Shown here: piece by piece, positions 8,876 through 18,871 of the stretch
How the letters are laid out: each line of letters starts with the position of its first letter
Numbering within the stretch: the stretch's first letter is position 1
DNA from: JASGKO01 sp049840595
GTDB lineage: Bacteria; Verrucomicrobiota; Verrucomicrobiia; Chthoniobacterales; Chthoniobacteraceae
NCBI GenBank assembly: GCA_049840595.1
Contig: JASGKO010000029.1
Location: 121,591-185,590 of the forward strand
Reading direction: 5' to 3'
Length of the DNA stretch: 64,000 nt
Translations under genes and position numbers: made by a program
The notes under the pieces: model-generated
Seen by the model: the letters and a program-made list of their open reading frames with translations, nothing else
What the model was told of the DNA's origin: nothing
The model's database searches: none

Positions 8876-9910
8876 ATGGATCAGCCACCCGCGCTCCCTT
8901 CGCCCGTGATCATGGTTTTTTACGGGGCCATCATCGTTGCCATCCTCGTGGTCGGCTACGTTATCTTCAATTTCTTCGGCATCTGGCTGCGCGCCACGAT
9001 CGCCGGTGCCCCGGTGGGGATTGGCAAATTGATCGGAATGCGGCTGCGTCGTGTGCCGGTGGCCTTGATCGTGGACAGCCGAATCACTGCAGTGAAAGCG
9101 GGGCTTGAGATTCCACCCGACTTGCTGGAAGCGCACTACCTCGCGGGTGGCGACGTCGATAAAGTCGTCCTCGCCCTGATCGCCGCCGACAAAGCCGGGA
9201 TCGCGCTCGATTACAACCGCGCCTGCGCCATCGATCTGGCGACCAAAGGCACTGGCAAGACCGTCCTCGAAGCCGTCCGCACCAGCATTAATCCCAAGGT
9301 CATCGACGCCCCGAATCCCGCCACCGGCCGCACCACCATTGATGGCCAGGCCAAGGATGGCATCGGAGTGAAAGTGAAGGCCCGCGTGACCGTGCGCTCT
9401 CACCTCGACCGTTTCGTGGGTGGTGCGACCGAGGAGACGATCATCGCTCGCGTCGGCGAAGGGATTGTCTCCGCCATCGGATCGGCCAATTCCTATAAGG
9501 AGGTGCTGGAAAAGCCCGACCTGATTTCCAAGACGGTGCTCGGCAAGGGGCTCGACAGCAACACCGCCTTTGAAATCCTCTCGATTGACATCGCCGACGT
9601 GGAAGTCGGCGACAATATCGGGGCCAAGCTACAGGCCGAGCAGGCTGATGCCGACAAGCGGGTCGCCCAGGCCAAGGCCGAAGTACGTCGCGCCGCCGCC
9701 GTGGCCGTCGAACAGGAAATGCGCGCCAAGACTCAGGAAATGCGGGCCAATGTCGTCGAAGCCGAAGCCCAGGTGCCGCTCGCCATGGCGGAGGCCTTTC
9801 GCAATGGCAATCTCGGCATCATGGATTACCTGCGCATGAAAAACATCGAGTCCGATACCAAGATGCGCGGCAGCATTGCCGGTTCCGACCAGCCGCCGCA
9901 AACCACCTGA
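8876..9910 (+). CDS. floA: Flotillin-like protein FloA
   Basis: 344-residue membrane-microdomain scaffold of the FloA/UPF0365 family. One N-terminal membrane segment (VIMVFYGAIIVAILVVGYVI), then the family's SPFH-like core (ALIVDSRITAVKAGLEIPPDLLEAHYLAGG, DGIGVKVKARVTVR) and a C-terminal coiled coil rich in Glu, Ala and Lys (LQAEQADADKRVAQAKAEVR). The length matches the family. FloA usually accompanies an NfeD-type partner; none is visible here. The next gene, 20 bp downstream, is a proline-rich single-pass membrane protein that could be an alternative partner (inference). Confidence 0.92.
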   Translation: MDQPPALPSPVIMVFYGAIIVAILVVGYVIFNFFGIWLRATIAGAPVGIGKLIGMRLRRVPVALIVDSRITAVKAGLEIPPDLLEAHYLAGGDVDKVVLALIAADKAGIALDYNRACAIDLATKGTGKTVLEAVRTSINPKVIDAPNPATGRTTIDGQAKDGIGVKVKARVTVRSHLDRFVGGATEETIIARVGEGIVSAIGSANSYKEVLEKPDLISKTVLGKGLDSNTAFEILSIDIADVEVGDNIGAKLQAEQADADKRVAQAKAEVRRAAAVAVEQEMRAKTQEMRANVVEAEAQVPLAMAEAFRNGNLGIMDYLRMKNIESDTKMRGSIAGSDQPPQTT

Positions 9911-9930
9911 TTTGTTCCGCCTAATTTTCC

Positions 9931-10629
9931 ATGGAGCACCTTTTCGTTTTCCTGATCATTGCGATCATCGTCTATTTCAAGGCGATGAAGGCAAAGGGGG
10001 GGGCTGCGCAAAATGCTCCCCGGGAACAACGACCGGAGACCGCTCGCCCCAACCCCACGGCTGCGCAATCCAGCCAGGCCGAGCAGGAGCGGCTGCGGAA
10101 ATTTCTGCAAGCCCTGGGAGTTCCCGCGGATCAGCTTCCACCGGCTCCGTTTAGCCCGCCGCCAGGCCAGGTGAAATCCGTTCGCCCGCCTCCGATCGTC
10201 ATGCGCGAGGCGGCCGCTCCGCAGCCGCCGTCGAAGAAGAAATACTATCCGCAGACGCCTCCTATCTCCGGCCCGGTAGGTGTCCCAGGCCGCAAGATTC
10301 CTCCTTTCCTGCGCCAGGAGCCGCCTCCGCTTGCTCCGCCCCCGGCTCCGGTTACTCCACCTCCTTTTGAGCCAGTCTCCCAGCCGGTTCCTGTCGCGGC
10401 GGTTCCAGCTTTTACCGAACCGTCCGATGCCGTGGGAGCGACTGATGGATTGGTGACGGCCAGTGACCTCGTTTCGCCGGGCAATGAATCCGTTCGCGCA
10501 CGCGCGCGGATTCAGGATTTTCTCCGCAATTCCGACGATCTCCGCCGGGCCATGATCCTGCGCGAGATTTTTAATCCACCAAAGGGCTTGCAACTTCCCG
10601 GCGACGCAATACATTCGCGGCTCGTTTGA
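9931..10629 (+). CDS. Proline-rich membrane protein, hypothetical
   Basis: 232 residues. It has one N-terminal membrane segment (HLFVFLIIAIIVYFKAM), a short helical stretch, then a long disordered region dominated by proline (PPPLAPPPAPVTPPPF), and a conserved-looking C-terminal helical end (RARIQDFLRNSDDLRRAMILREIFNPP). That end resembles the short motif at the C-terminus of other verrucomicrobial and planctomycetal proteins of unknown role. It follows floA closely and probably shares its transcript. Confidence 0.65.
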   Translation: MEHLFVFLIIAIIVYFKAMKAKGGAAQNAPREQRPETARPNPTAAQSSQAEQERLRKFLQALGVPADQLPPAPFSPPPGQVKSVRPPPIVMREAAAPQPPSKKKYYPQTPPISGPVGVPGRKIPPFLRQEPPPLAPPPAPVTPPPFEPVSQPVPVAAVPAFTEPSDAVGATDGLVTASDLVSPGNESVRARARIQDFLRNSDDLRRAMILREIFNPPKGLQLPGDAIHSRLV

Positions 10630-10632
10630 TTT

Positions 10633-10717
10633 GCCGGCATGGCGGAATTGGCAGACGCGCTGGACTCAAAATCCAGGTACTCGCAAGAGTGTGTGGGTTC
10701 GACCCCCTCTGCCGGCA
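10633..10717 (+). tRNA. tRNA-Leu (anticodon CAA)
   Basis: 85-nt class II tRNA. The acceptor stem is GCCGGCA/TGCCGGC with discriminator A. The anticodon arm CTGGA-CTCAAAA-TCCAG gives anticodon CAA, a long variable arm (GGTACTCGCAAGAGTGTG region) follows, and the T-arm is GGGTTCGACCCC. CCA is not encoded (ACTT follows). Confidence 0.95.
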
Positions 10718-10806
10718 CTTCTTTCTTTTCTCCCGCTCGCCGCTGTTAAAAACCCTGCTCCTCAAGCTGGACGTCGCGCGGGTGGCTCCGTAGATTGGCC
10801 GCGCTC

Positions 10807-13416
10807 ATGGAGTTTGCGCGCCCCTGGTTTCTCTTGCTATTACTGGTTCTGCCGTTGCTGGCTCTGCCTCTGCGCAGATCCCTCGCGGGAATGACCGGGC
10901 GCCAGCGGGTGATTTGTCTTGGATTGCGAGCCTCCATCCTTGCCCTCCTGGCGATTGCTCTGGCGGGACCGCGCATGCCGCGCGAGGTGCGTGATCTCGG
11001 CGTCGTTTTCATGGTGGATGGCTCGGCCAGTATTTCCGGCCAGGCCGCGGCTTCGGCCCGCACTTTTCTCGAAAGCAGCCTTAAGCAGCGCCCCTCTTCG
11101 GCGGCTGGTTCCATCGCCGGTTTCGCCGGGCAAAGCGCTCTCTGGCGCAAGACACTCGCCGAAGAGGATGCCACGCCTTTCCCCAAATTCGCCGACCGCG
11201 CCGCCACCGATCTCGGGAGCGCGCTTACTTTTGCCGGAGCCATTCTGCCATCCGACAAAGCGGGACGCATCGTCCTGCTAACGGACGGGAATGACACCGC
11301 GGGCACCGCCATGGAGGCGGCGGAAAAACTGCGCCGCGCGGGCATCCAGGTCTTCACCGTTCCCTTGCGAAATCCGGCCAGCCCGGAGGTGATGGTGACC
11401 CGCCTGGAAGCCCCCCGCGTGGTGAAAAGCGGGGAGCCCTTCGATGTCACGGCTGAAATCCAGAGCAACCTCGCCACCCACGCCACCGTAAAGCTCTATC
11501 GCGACCAATATTTGCTCAACAGCGTGGAGCGCGATCTTCCGCCAGGGCGGACGCAGGTGCGCTTTCAAAACGTGACAGGCGAGAGGAGTTCCGCCGCTTT
11601 GGAGGCCGAGGTCATCCCGCAAAAGGACACGATGCAGGAGAACAACCGTGCGCAAGCAGTGGTCACGGTTAATGGCCAGCCGAAGGTGCTCATCATCGAT
11701 CCCGATCCGGCCAAAATGCAGGCCCTGCGCAGCCTCCTCCTCGCGGCGAATATTTCGGTGGATATCGAGAAGCCCGCCGCGTTGCCCCGTTCCCTGGAAG
11801 ACCTGCAACCCTACGATCTCTTCATCCTCAGCGACATTCCCTCCCTCAGCCTCACCGCCGAGCAGATGCAGCTTTATCAATCGTGGGTGAAAAATGATGG
11901 CGGCAGCTTCGCCATGCTGGGGGGTGAAAACAGCTTTGGCGTCGGGGGGTATTACCAGACCCCGGTCGAGCAGATGCTCCCCGTGCGCATGGATCACGAT
12001 GACCGCCAGGACCTGCCGAATGTCGCGCTCATGGTCGAACTGGACCGCTCCGGCTCCATGGCGGCCGAGGCCGCGGGCACGACCAAGATCGCGCTGGCGG
12101 ATCAGGGGGCTGTCTTCGCCATGTCCGTCCTGCAGGCCCGTGATCTCTTCGGTGTTTCCGCCGTGGATACTCGCGCCCACCAGGTAGCCCCGCTCGCTCC
12201 GCTGGTGGATCGCGGGAGCGTGCAATCCCATGTTCTCGACGTCACCGCCGGAGGGGGCGGCATCTATATTTATACCTCGTTGCTTGATGCCTGGCAGCAG
12301 CTTCGCGATGCCCCGGCTAAAATCCGGCACGTTATCCTCTTCTCCGACGCGGCCGATGCCGAGGAGAAGAGCGCCGGGGAAATGCCCGATGGAGCGCAGG
12401 GCGGCGCAAGTTCCTTCGATCTCGTCAGTTCCATGCTGGGCAACCGCATCACCACCTCCGTGGTGGGGCTGGGCACGGAAGCGGACCGCGACACAAACTT
12501 CCTGCGGGAACTTGCCGCGCGCGGCAATGGCCGCTTTTACCTGACCAACGACGCCACCACCCTGCCGCAAATCTTCAGCACCGAGACGATGAAGGTTTCC
12601 CAAAGCAGTCTGGATGAAGACCCTTTCCAGGCCGTGCCTTCCAGTGTCAGCGCCCTGCAGCATGGCGCGATCATTGGTGGTATCGATTGGGCGCAATCCC
12701 CCCTCTTGCTTGGCTGCAATACCACCAAGCCCAAGCCCGGCGCGGATATCCTGCTCGCCACCGAGCGAGGCGAACCCCTCCTGGCCGTCTGGCGCTATGG
12801 CCTGGGACAGGCGGCTGCCTTTACCAGCGATGCCAAGCCCCGCTGGGCCTCGGAATGGATGGGCTGGCCCGGCTTCGGCAAGCTCTGGGCGCAGTTCATT
12901 CGCGGCCTTGTGCGAAAGGCTGGGGCCTCCACGTTTCAAGTCATCACCAGCGAGCAGGGGAATACCCTCACGCTTTCCATTGATGCGCTTACCCCCGGCG
13001 GGGAATTTCTCGATGGCATCCCGGTCTCCGTTCACAGCCTCGGGGCGGGCAGCCAGGGGGAGACTCACTCCGCCGTCCAGACCGCTCCGGGGCATTACAC
13101 CACCAGCTTCTCACTCCCGGTCAAGGGAACGCTTTCCTTCGATATCACTTCCTCGAGTGTTCCCAATGGCGACTACCGCTTTTCTTACACCCGGAGTTAC
13201 CCCTCGGAATACCTCACCACGTCCACCAATGAGCCCCTGCTGAGGCAGATTGCCACAGATACCGGTGGGGTCTTTGATCCCACCCCCACGCAGGTTTTTA
13301 CCCCTCCCACCCAGCCCTTCATTCGCCGGGTGGATCTCGACCCCTGGTTCTTGATGCTTGCGCTTTCCCTCTTCCCTGTGGATATCTGGCTGCGACGGCG
13401 CGAATGGCGGGTGTAA
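10807..13416 (+). CDS. Large membrane protein with two von Willebrand A-like domains
   Basis: 869 residues from the ATG at 10807 (an in-frame TTG lies four codons earlier). Two N-terminal membrane segments (residues 5-25 and 38-55) are followed by a first VWA domain with a MIDAS-like VDGSASISG. Next comes a beta-rich part, a Rossmann/GATase-1-like middle (KVLIIDPDPAKM, GGSFAMLGGENSFG), a second VWA with DRSGSM, and a beta-sandwich. A final membrane segment (WFLMLALSLFPVDIWL) ends the protein. This architecture is typical of BatA/'glutamine amidotransferase-like' VWA proteins in Bacteroidota and Planctomycetota-Verrucomicrobiota. Those are often near MoxR ATPases, but no MoxR gene is in the window. 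Function unknown. Confidence 0.82.
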   Translation: MEFARPWFLLLLLVLPLLALPLRRSLAGMTGRQRVICLGLRASILALLAIALAGPRMPREVRDLGVVFMVDGSASISGQAAASARTFLESSLKQRPSSAAGSIAGFAGQSALWRKTLAEEDATPFPKFADRAATDLGSALTFAGAILPSDKAGRIVLLTDGNDTAGTAMEAAEKLRRAGIQVFTVPLRNPASPEVMVTRLEAPRVVKSGEPFDVTAEIQSNLATHATVKLYRDQYLLNSVERDLPPGRTQVRFQNVTGERSSAALEAEVIPQKDTMQENNRAQAVVTVNGQPKVLIIDPDPAKMQALRSLLLAANISVDIEKPAALPRSLEDLQPYDLFILSDIPSLSLTAEQMQLYQSWVKNDGGSFAMLGGENSFGVGGYYQTPVEQMLPVRMDHDDRQDLPNVALMVELDRSGSMAAEAAGTTKIALADQGAVFAMSVLQARDLFGVSAVDTRAHQVAPLAPLVDRGSVQSHVLDVTAGGGGIYIYTSLLDAWQQLRDAPAKIRHVILFSDAADAEEKSAGEMPDGAQGGASSFDLVSSMLGNRITTSVVGLGTEADRDTNFLRELAARGNGRFYLTNDATTLPQIFSTETMKVSQSSLDEDPFQAVPSSVSALQHGAIIGGIDWAQSPLLLGCNTTKPKPGADILLATERGEPLLAVWRYGLGQAAAFTSDAKPRWASEWMGWPGFGKLWAQFIRGLVRKAGASTFQVITSEQGNTLTLSIDALTPGGEFLDGIPVSVHSLGAGSQGETHSAVQTAPGHYTTSFSLPVKGTLSFDITSSSVPNGDYRFSYTRSYPSEYLTTSTNEPLLRQIATDTGGVFDPTPTQVFTPPTQPFIRRVDLDPWFLMLALSLFPVDIWLRRREWRV

Positions 13417-13487
13417 CATCGAGGTGGCTGAAATGATTCCCTGTTGTGTCCCCGCCGATTAGTGCTAACCCTTTCTGCTTCTTTGTC

Positions 13488-14039
13488 ATGGCTATTAAAG
13501 CAACCCTCTCCCGCACTTGGATTCGACGGCAGATCATCATCGGCTCGGTCGCCTTTGCTCTCGGTCTCTGGTTTTTCTTCGATGGAGCGGTCACCTATCC
13601 GGCGCGGAATATTCAGTATCACGCCTACCGCCAACTGGTGGAGCAGGGGAACGAAGCTGCCTGGCCGGCCTACGCCCACGACCATCACTGGCCTCAGACC
13701 CCGCCGGAAAAAGAGTATCGCATCCTCGATCAATGGGTGCTGGGCTCGCTTTCGATGGTGGGCAGCATCGCAGCTTTCGCTCTGCTTGCGGGAAGCTGGC
13801 GCCGCTGTGTTTCCAGTGATGGAGACACAGTCACCGCCACCAATGGCACCCGCGTGCCCATCGCGGCCATCCGGTCCACCGACCGCCGCAAATGGCAGAG
13901 CAAAGGCATTGCCTACGCCATTTATGAACAGGGAGGCAAAAGTGATCGCCTGACCCTCGACGACTTCAAATACGAGGGTGTGGAAAAAATTCTCCTGCAA
14001 GTCGAGGAAAGCATCGCCGCACGCCCCCCTCAGGGCTAA
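13488..14039 (+). CDS. Membrane protein, hypothetical (two TM segments)
   Basis: 183 residues from the ATG at 13488; an upstream GTG or ATG-like start at 13446 would add a poor N-terminus. Membrane segments lie at about 12-32 (IIIGSVAFALGLWFFFDG) and 85-105 (GSLSMVGSIAAFALLAG). A small PH-like or SHOCT-adjacent beta domain with DGDTVTATNGTRVPIAAI follows. No family recognised with confidence. Confidence 0.65.
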   Translation: MAIKATLSRTWIRRQIIIGSVAFALGLWFFFDGAVTYPARNIQYHAYRQLVEQGNEAAWPAYAHDHHWPQTPPEKEYRILDQWVLGSLSMVGSIAAFALLAGSWRRCVSSDGDTVTATNGTRVPIAAIRSTDRRKWQSKGIAYAIYEQGGKSDRLTLDDFKYEGVEKILLQVEESIAARPPQG

Positions 14040-14093
14040 ATCTTAGGCTCGCCCGTAAGACTCATTTTCCGTACGAATGCCCCCCCGCATTCG

Positions 14094-14122
14094 TTGACAA
14101 ACGTCCAATCGCTTTCGATACT
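14094..14122 (+). promoter_or_regulatory. Candidate sigma-70 promoter
   Basis: TTGACA at 14094-14099 is a perfect -35 box. A 17-bp spacer leads to GATACT at 14117-14122 as a 4/6 match to the -10 box, 13 bp before the ATG of the UVR-domain gene. The short distance would give a nearly leaderless message. Confidence 0.35.
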
Positions 14123-14134
14123 GGTTCTCATAGG

Positions 14135-14883
14135 ATGAACCAGGATTTGGACAACATTTTAAAAGATTGGCCGCATGAGCCCGGAGAGATCCAGGTGCGT
14201 AAAATCATCGGCAACGATGGACGCGAGAAAATCCAGCTTCGCATTGATCTCGGAGTCATTCAGATGGAGGCCAGCGGTCGTCCCGATGGTCAGCGTCCGA
14301 ACGGTTGCGAATCCCTCCTCACCTGGCATAAGGAAATCGCCGCCGAACGCGAGCAGCGCGGTGAAAAATACGATCTCACCGCCGAGCAATGCGCCGACAT
14401 GCAGCACGAGGGGATTCAATACTACCACCGCTACGTCAGTCTCTTTCAGTTGGGCGATTACCAGGGCGTGATCCGCGACACCCAGCGCAATCTCGACATG
14501 ATCAACTTCATGACCGAGCACGCCGAGAACGACGAGGCCGTGGGCAATATGGATCAGTTCAAGCCCTACATTCTCATGATGAACACCCGCGCCCGGGCTT
14601 CGCTGGAGTTGGATCACAACGACTACGAAGCCGCCTTGCGGCAGATCGAGGCGCCGGCCGCGCCAAAATCGTCGAGCTTTATCCCGATGAGGACAGCGTC
14701 AACAAGAGCCCCGAGCTCGCGTTTCTCGATGAATGGTCCCAGGAAGTGAAGGATCGCAAGCCCCTGACCAAGCTGGAGCAGCTTGAACGGGACATGGCGC
14801 GGGCCATTGCCAACGAAGCCTACGAGCAGGCGGCGGAACTGCGCGATAAAATCCGCGCTTACCAACACCAAAAGGAAGGATGA
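14135..14883 (+). CDS. UVR (UvrB/UvrC) motif protein, reading frame broken
   Basis: About 249 residues if repaired. The frame starting at 14135 runs through an unrecognised N-terminal region (residues 1-170) and is lost near 14,650-14,665 in a GC run (gaggcgccggccgcgcc). The other frame continues as AKIVELYPDEDSVNKSPELAFL and ends with a clear UVR motif (LEQLERDMARAIANEAYEQA-AELRDKI). UVR motifs mediate protein-protein contacts in UvrB/UvrC and in McsA-like proteins, so a regulatory or adaptor role is inferred. A two-base insertion or one-base loss would explain the break. Confidence 0.7.
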
Positions 14884-14908
14884 GCGAACCATCCGGGGAA
14901 TTCTTGGG

Positions 14909-16886
14909 ATGACCGGGCTTTCTCCCATCGCTCGCTTCATCTGGCTGCTGTTCGCGGTGCCATTCCTTCTTGGCCTCGCGGGCTGCGACAACAATCCCAA
15001 CGCCAAGCCCTGGCAGGCGAAGCGTCCCGACGGTTCCCCGTGGGTCGTCAGCTACCGCGCCTTCCCCGAGGACCCGCGCACGCTCGATCCCCAGGTCGCC
15101 TATGATGAGCTCAGTCACGCCATCATCTACCTCGTTTACGATACCTCCTCACCTACGATCCGCTCAAGGCCGATTACGTGCTCCAGCCTTCGCTGGCCTC
15201 CGAACTGCCGGTGATGGAGACCCAGCCCGATGGCAGTCTCGACTACCTCTGCAAGATTAAGCCAGGCAACTACTTCATCGACGATCCGTGCTTCCCGGGC
15301 GGGAAGGGAAGGGAACTCACCAGCGCCGATTTTTATTATACCTGGCAGCGCATGGCCGATCCGAAGACGGAATGCCCGATTGTCTCGAATTTCTCCGACT
15401 TCGTCAAAGGCCTCGATGAATCCATGGCCGCCGCCGCGAAGACCGGTCACTTCGATTACACCGCCCCCTTCGGCGCGATCACCGTGGTTGATCGCTACAC
15501 CTTCCGACATCGATCTCAAGAAGCCCTATCCGCAGCTCAAATACTGGCTCGCGTTTCCGTTCACCACCCCGGTCGCCCGCGAGGCGGTGGAATACTACGA
15601 CGGCAAGGAGCACGATGGCGTGGTGCGCGACCGCTTCCGCATGCACCCGGTGGGCACCGGCGCGTTCAAGCTGGCGGAATTCCAGTCGCAGCACTTCATC
15701 CGGCTGGTGCGTAATGATCACTACATCTCGTTGAAGTTCCCGACCGGCGGCTGGACTCCCGACCGGGAGCAGATCCTGCGCCCCTATGCCGGCCATGCGC
15801 TCCCGATCGTGGACGAGATTCAATACAACATCATCCGCGAGATCATTCCCTCGTGGGTGCTCTTCAAGCAGGGCTGGCTCGATGCGACCACGCTCACCAA
15901 GGATACCTTTAGTTCCGCGATCGATGCCAATCATCAACTCTATCCCGAATACCAGAAACGCGGGATGAAGACGGTGAAAAACGTGGAGCTGATGACGTGG
16001 TAGCTTCATGTTTAACATGCGGGACCCCGTGCTCGGGAAGAACGTGAAGCTCCGCCAGGCGATGTCCACCGTCTTCGACGCGAGCAAGGAGAACGACATT
16101 TCTACAACGGCCTCTACGCTACTGGCCCAGCAATTCCTGCCGCCGGGCCTCTTCGGCTACGATGCGAATTTCGTGAATCCCTACCGCCAGACCAGCGTGG
16201 AAAAGGCGAAAAAACTGCTCGCCGAGGCCGGCTATGCCAATGGCATCAACCCAAAGACCGGGCAGCCGCTCCAGATCACCATGGACGTGCAGGCCAGCAG
16301 TGGCACCGAGCGGCAGGTCGCCGAGTATGAGCAGGGCCAGTTCGAGCAGCTCGGGATTCGCGTGAAGATTCAGGGAAAATCTGTTCTCCGCGATGCTGGA
16401 GAAGCAACTCCGCGGGCAATTCCAACTCGTTCTCGCTCGGCTGGAGCGCCGATTATCCCGATCCCGAGAACTACTTCAACCTGCTCTACAGCAAGAGCAT
16501 CCCGCCCGATGGCTACAACGAGTCGTTCTACGCCAACCCTGATTACGACAAGCTTTTCGAGCAGATGTCCACCATGGAAAATGGCCCGCAACGCCTTGCC
16601 CTCATCAAACAAATGAACTAGATGATCACCGACCAGTGCGTGCTCGCCCCGCTCTTCAATCAGGTGACGATGGGCCTGCTCCAGCCGTGGTCGCAGCGGG
16701 TGGTAATCAACGGCTACATCGCCCTCTTCGGCGGCCCGCGCTATTCGGTGATCGACGACGCGCTGCGTAATCAGGAGCGCGCGAAGCTGAATACGAAAAA
16801 CTGGTGGCCGCTCATCATCGGCGGCCTCGGTGCTCGCGGCCATCATCGGCGTGGGCATTCAAATCGGGAGGAAACGCGATGTTTAG
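14909..16886 (+). CDS. Peptide-type ABC transporter substrate-binding lipoprotein, multiply frameshifted
   Basis: Extracytoplasmic solute-binding protein of family 5 (OppA/DppA type), about 655 residues when the frames are joined. A lipoprotein signal peptide ends LLGLAGC. Family landmarks include DPRTLDPQVAYDELSH, TSADFYYTWQRM, GTGAFKLAEF, NVKLRQAMS, KAKKLLAEAGY and WSADYPDPENYFNLLYS. The C-terminus has an extra hydrophobic anchor (VLAAIIGVGIQIG) and its stop overlaps the ATG of the first permease. Breaks are near 15,148 (lost C), 15,508 (extra A), 16,002 (extra G), 16,375, 16,437 (extra C) and 16,830, plus a TAG at 16,619. So many simple indels in an otherwise intact protein points to consensus error. 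Confidence 0.8.
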
Positions 16887-17873
16887 TTACGTCATCCGGC
16901 GGTTGCTCTACATGGTGCCGATCACCTTTTGCGTGATGGTGATCACCTTCATCCTTTTCTTCGGTCTCGTGAACGTGGAGACGATGGCCCGTACCCAGCT
17001 CCCGCCGCGTGCGCCCAAAGCCGCGATTGAAAACTGGCTGCATCAGCATCAGTTCGACAAGCCGCTCTACCTGAACGTGCCGGGAGTGGAGCGTTACCAC
17101 GCCGGCCAGCCGTTTTACGACAGTCTGTTTTTCAAAAACATCCACGACCTCGCGACCTTCAACTTCGGCGACTCGCTGGCGACCAACCGCCGACATCGTC
17201 TCCATGTTCAAGGAAGGCGCCGGACCGTCGCTGATGGTTACGCTGCCCGCCTTTGTCCTCGCGCTTATTCTTGCGGTGAGTTTCTCGCTTTTCCTCGTCT
17301 ATGTGCGCGCGTCGAAGCTCGACGCCGTGGGCACCATCTTTTGTGTGATGCTCATGAGTATCCCGGTGATCGTCTATGTGATTATTTGTCAGTGGCTGCT
17401 CGGCAATGTCCTTCGCTACTTCCCGGCTTACGGCTTCAGCACGCACGGGCTGGATGCTCTGCGCTTCCTTGCGCTACCGATCGCGGTCCTCATCCTCAAC
17501 GAGCTTGGCTCCGATACCCGGCTTTATCGCGCGATCTTTCTGGAGGAAGTGCGTGCCGATTACGTGCGCACCGCCGCCGCGAAGGGGCTCAGCCCGCAGG
17601 TTGCCTTATTTAAACACGTGTTGAAAAACGGGATGATCGAACATCATCACCCTCACTGTGGCCGCCCTGCCGACGTTGATTCTCGGCACCCTGGTGCTGG
17701 AGGACTTCTTCGGCATTCCCGGCCTCGGCAGCCTCTCGATCACCTCGATTCGCACCAGCGACTACCTCGTCGTCCGGGCCGTTACCTATGCGGGTTCGCT
17801 CCTTTACCTGCTCGGTCTGCTCCTCACCGACATCTGCTACGCGCTGGTCGATCCCCGGATCAAACTCAAATGA
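16879..17873 (+). CDS. ABC transporter permease (DppB/OppB type), two frameshifts
   Basis: First inner-membrane subunit of the peptide-type importer. The start ATG at 16879 has a good Shine-Dalgarno (GGGAGG). N-terminal MFSYVIRRLLYMVPITF is the classic OppB-family opening. The EAA-loop equivalent reads ADYVRTAAAKGLSPQVALFKHVLKNG, and the C-terminus ends YALVDPRIKLK. The frame shifts near 17,190 and near 17,635. Its TGA overlaps the next ATG (ATGA), confirming the operon. Confidence 0.82.
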
Positions 17874-18871
17874 ACCTGCCCTACTTGCTTCAGGATTTTT
17901 TGGTCGTCTCCGCACTCGGGGTCGCCCTACTCCTGCTCTGGCTGGCCGGGAAATCGGATCGTTACGAGCGCCAGCGCCGCCGGTTCCTGCGCGACAAGGT
18001 GGGCCTCGTCTCGCTCGTGGTCGTCACGCTTTTCCTCGCCATTTGCGTCGCCGATCTCCTCCTGCTCCCGTCGTATAACAACGATGGCTTTCACCGGAGC
18101 GTGCTCGAGTGGTGCTTCCAAAAAGTTCCCACCGAGACCAGCTACAGCACCCCGCTCGCCTGGGTGGACAACAAGGGCGCGCCGCTCAATGGCCGTCATC
18201 TCCTCGGCACCGATGCCCTCGGCGGCGATGTGCTGCTGGAGACGCTCAAGGCCTGCCGCACCGCGCTGTTGATCGGCGCCCTCACCAGTCTCATTTACAT
18301 CCCGATCGGCGTTTTCCTCGGCATCATCGCCGGCTACTTCCGGGGCTGGGTGGATGATGCGATTCAATTCGTTTACAGCGTCGTCGCCAGTATCCCCACC
18401 ATCCTGCTCCTCGTCTCGATTCTCGTCGTCATCGGCAAGGGCATCCCGCAGATCACCCTCGCGCTCGGCCTCACCTCGTGGATCGGCCTCTGCCGGCTCC
18501 TGCGCGGCGAGAGCATGCGCCAGGCCGGTCGCCAGTATTGCGAGGCCGCCCGTGCGCTCGGGCAGGGGAGCTGGAAAATCATCACCCGCCATCTGCTGCC
18601 GAACATGATGCACCTCGTTGTGATCAATTTCGTCCTCGGCTTCAGCGGCATCGTGCTCACGGAATCCATTCTCAGCTACCTCGGCGTTGGCGTGCCGATC
18701 GGCACCGCCTCCTGGGGCGTGATGATTGATTCCGCCCGCACCGAGCTCAACCGCGAGCCCAGCGTGTGGTGGGATCTCGCTGCCGCCTCCGGCGCCCTTT
18801 TCCTGCTCGTGCTCGCCTTGAATCTGCTCGGCGATGCCCTCCGTAAAGCCTTCGATCCCAAAGCCGCATGA
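17870..18871 (+). CDS. ABC transporter permease (DppC/OppC type)
   Basis: 333-residue second permease, intact. N-terminal hydrophobic helix, then a periplasmic loop with GRHLLGTDALGGDVL (the family's HxLGTDxxGRD-like motif). Five further membrane helices carry the EAA loop ARALGQGSWKIITRHLLPNMM. Overlaps the upstream permease stop and the downstream ATPase start by ATGA junctions. A longer reading of this frame back to 17,204 belongs to the broken upstream permease. Confidence 0.9.
   Translation: MNLPYLLQDFLVVSALGVALLLLWLAGKSDRYERQRRRFLRDKVGLVSLVVVTLFLAICVADLLLLPSYNNDGFHRSVLEWCFQKVPTETSYSTPLAWVDNKGAPLNGRHLLGTDALGGDVLLETLKACRTALLIGALTSLIYIPIGVFLGIIAGYFRGWVDDAIQFVYSVVASIPTILLLVSILVVIGKGIPQITLALGLTSWIGLCRLLRGESMRQAGRQYCEAARALGQGSWKIITRHLLPNMMHLVVINFVLGFSGIVLTESILSYLGVGVPIGTASWGVMIDSARTELNREPSVWWDLAAASGALFLLVLALNLLGDALRKAFDPKAA

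Noticed and set aside
11278..13095. 605-codon frame opposite the VWA protein
   Set aside because: Antisense shadow.
14074..14093. Hairpin CGAATGC/GCATTCG before the UVR gene
   Set aside because: No T-run follows; too weak to call a terminator.
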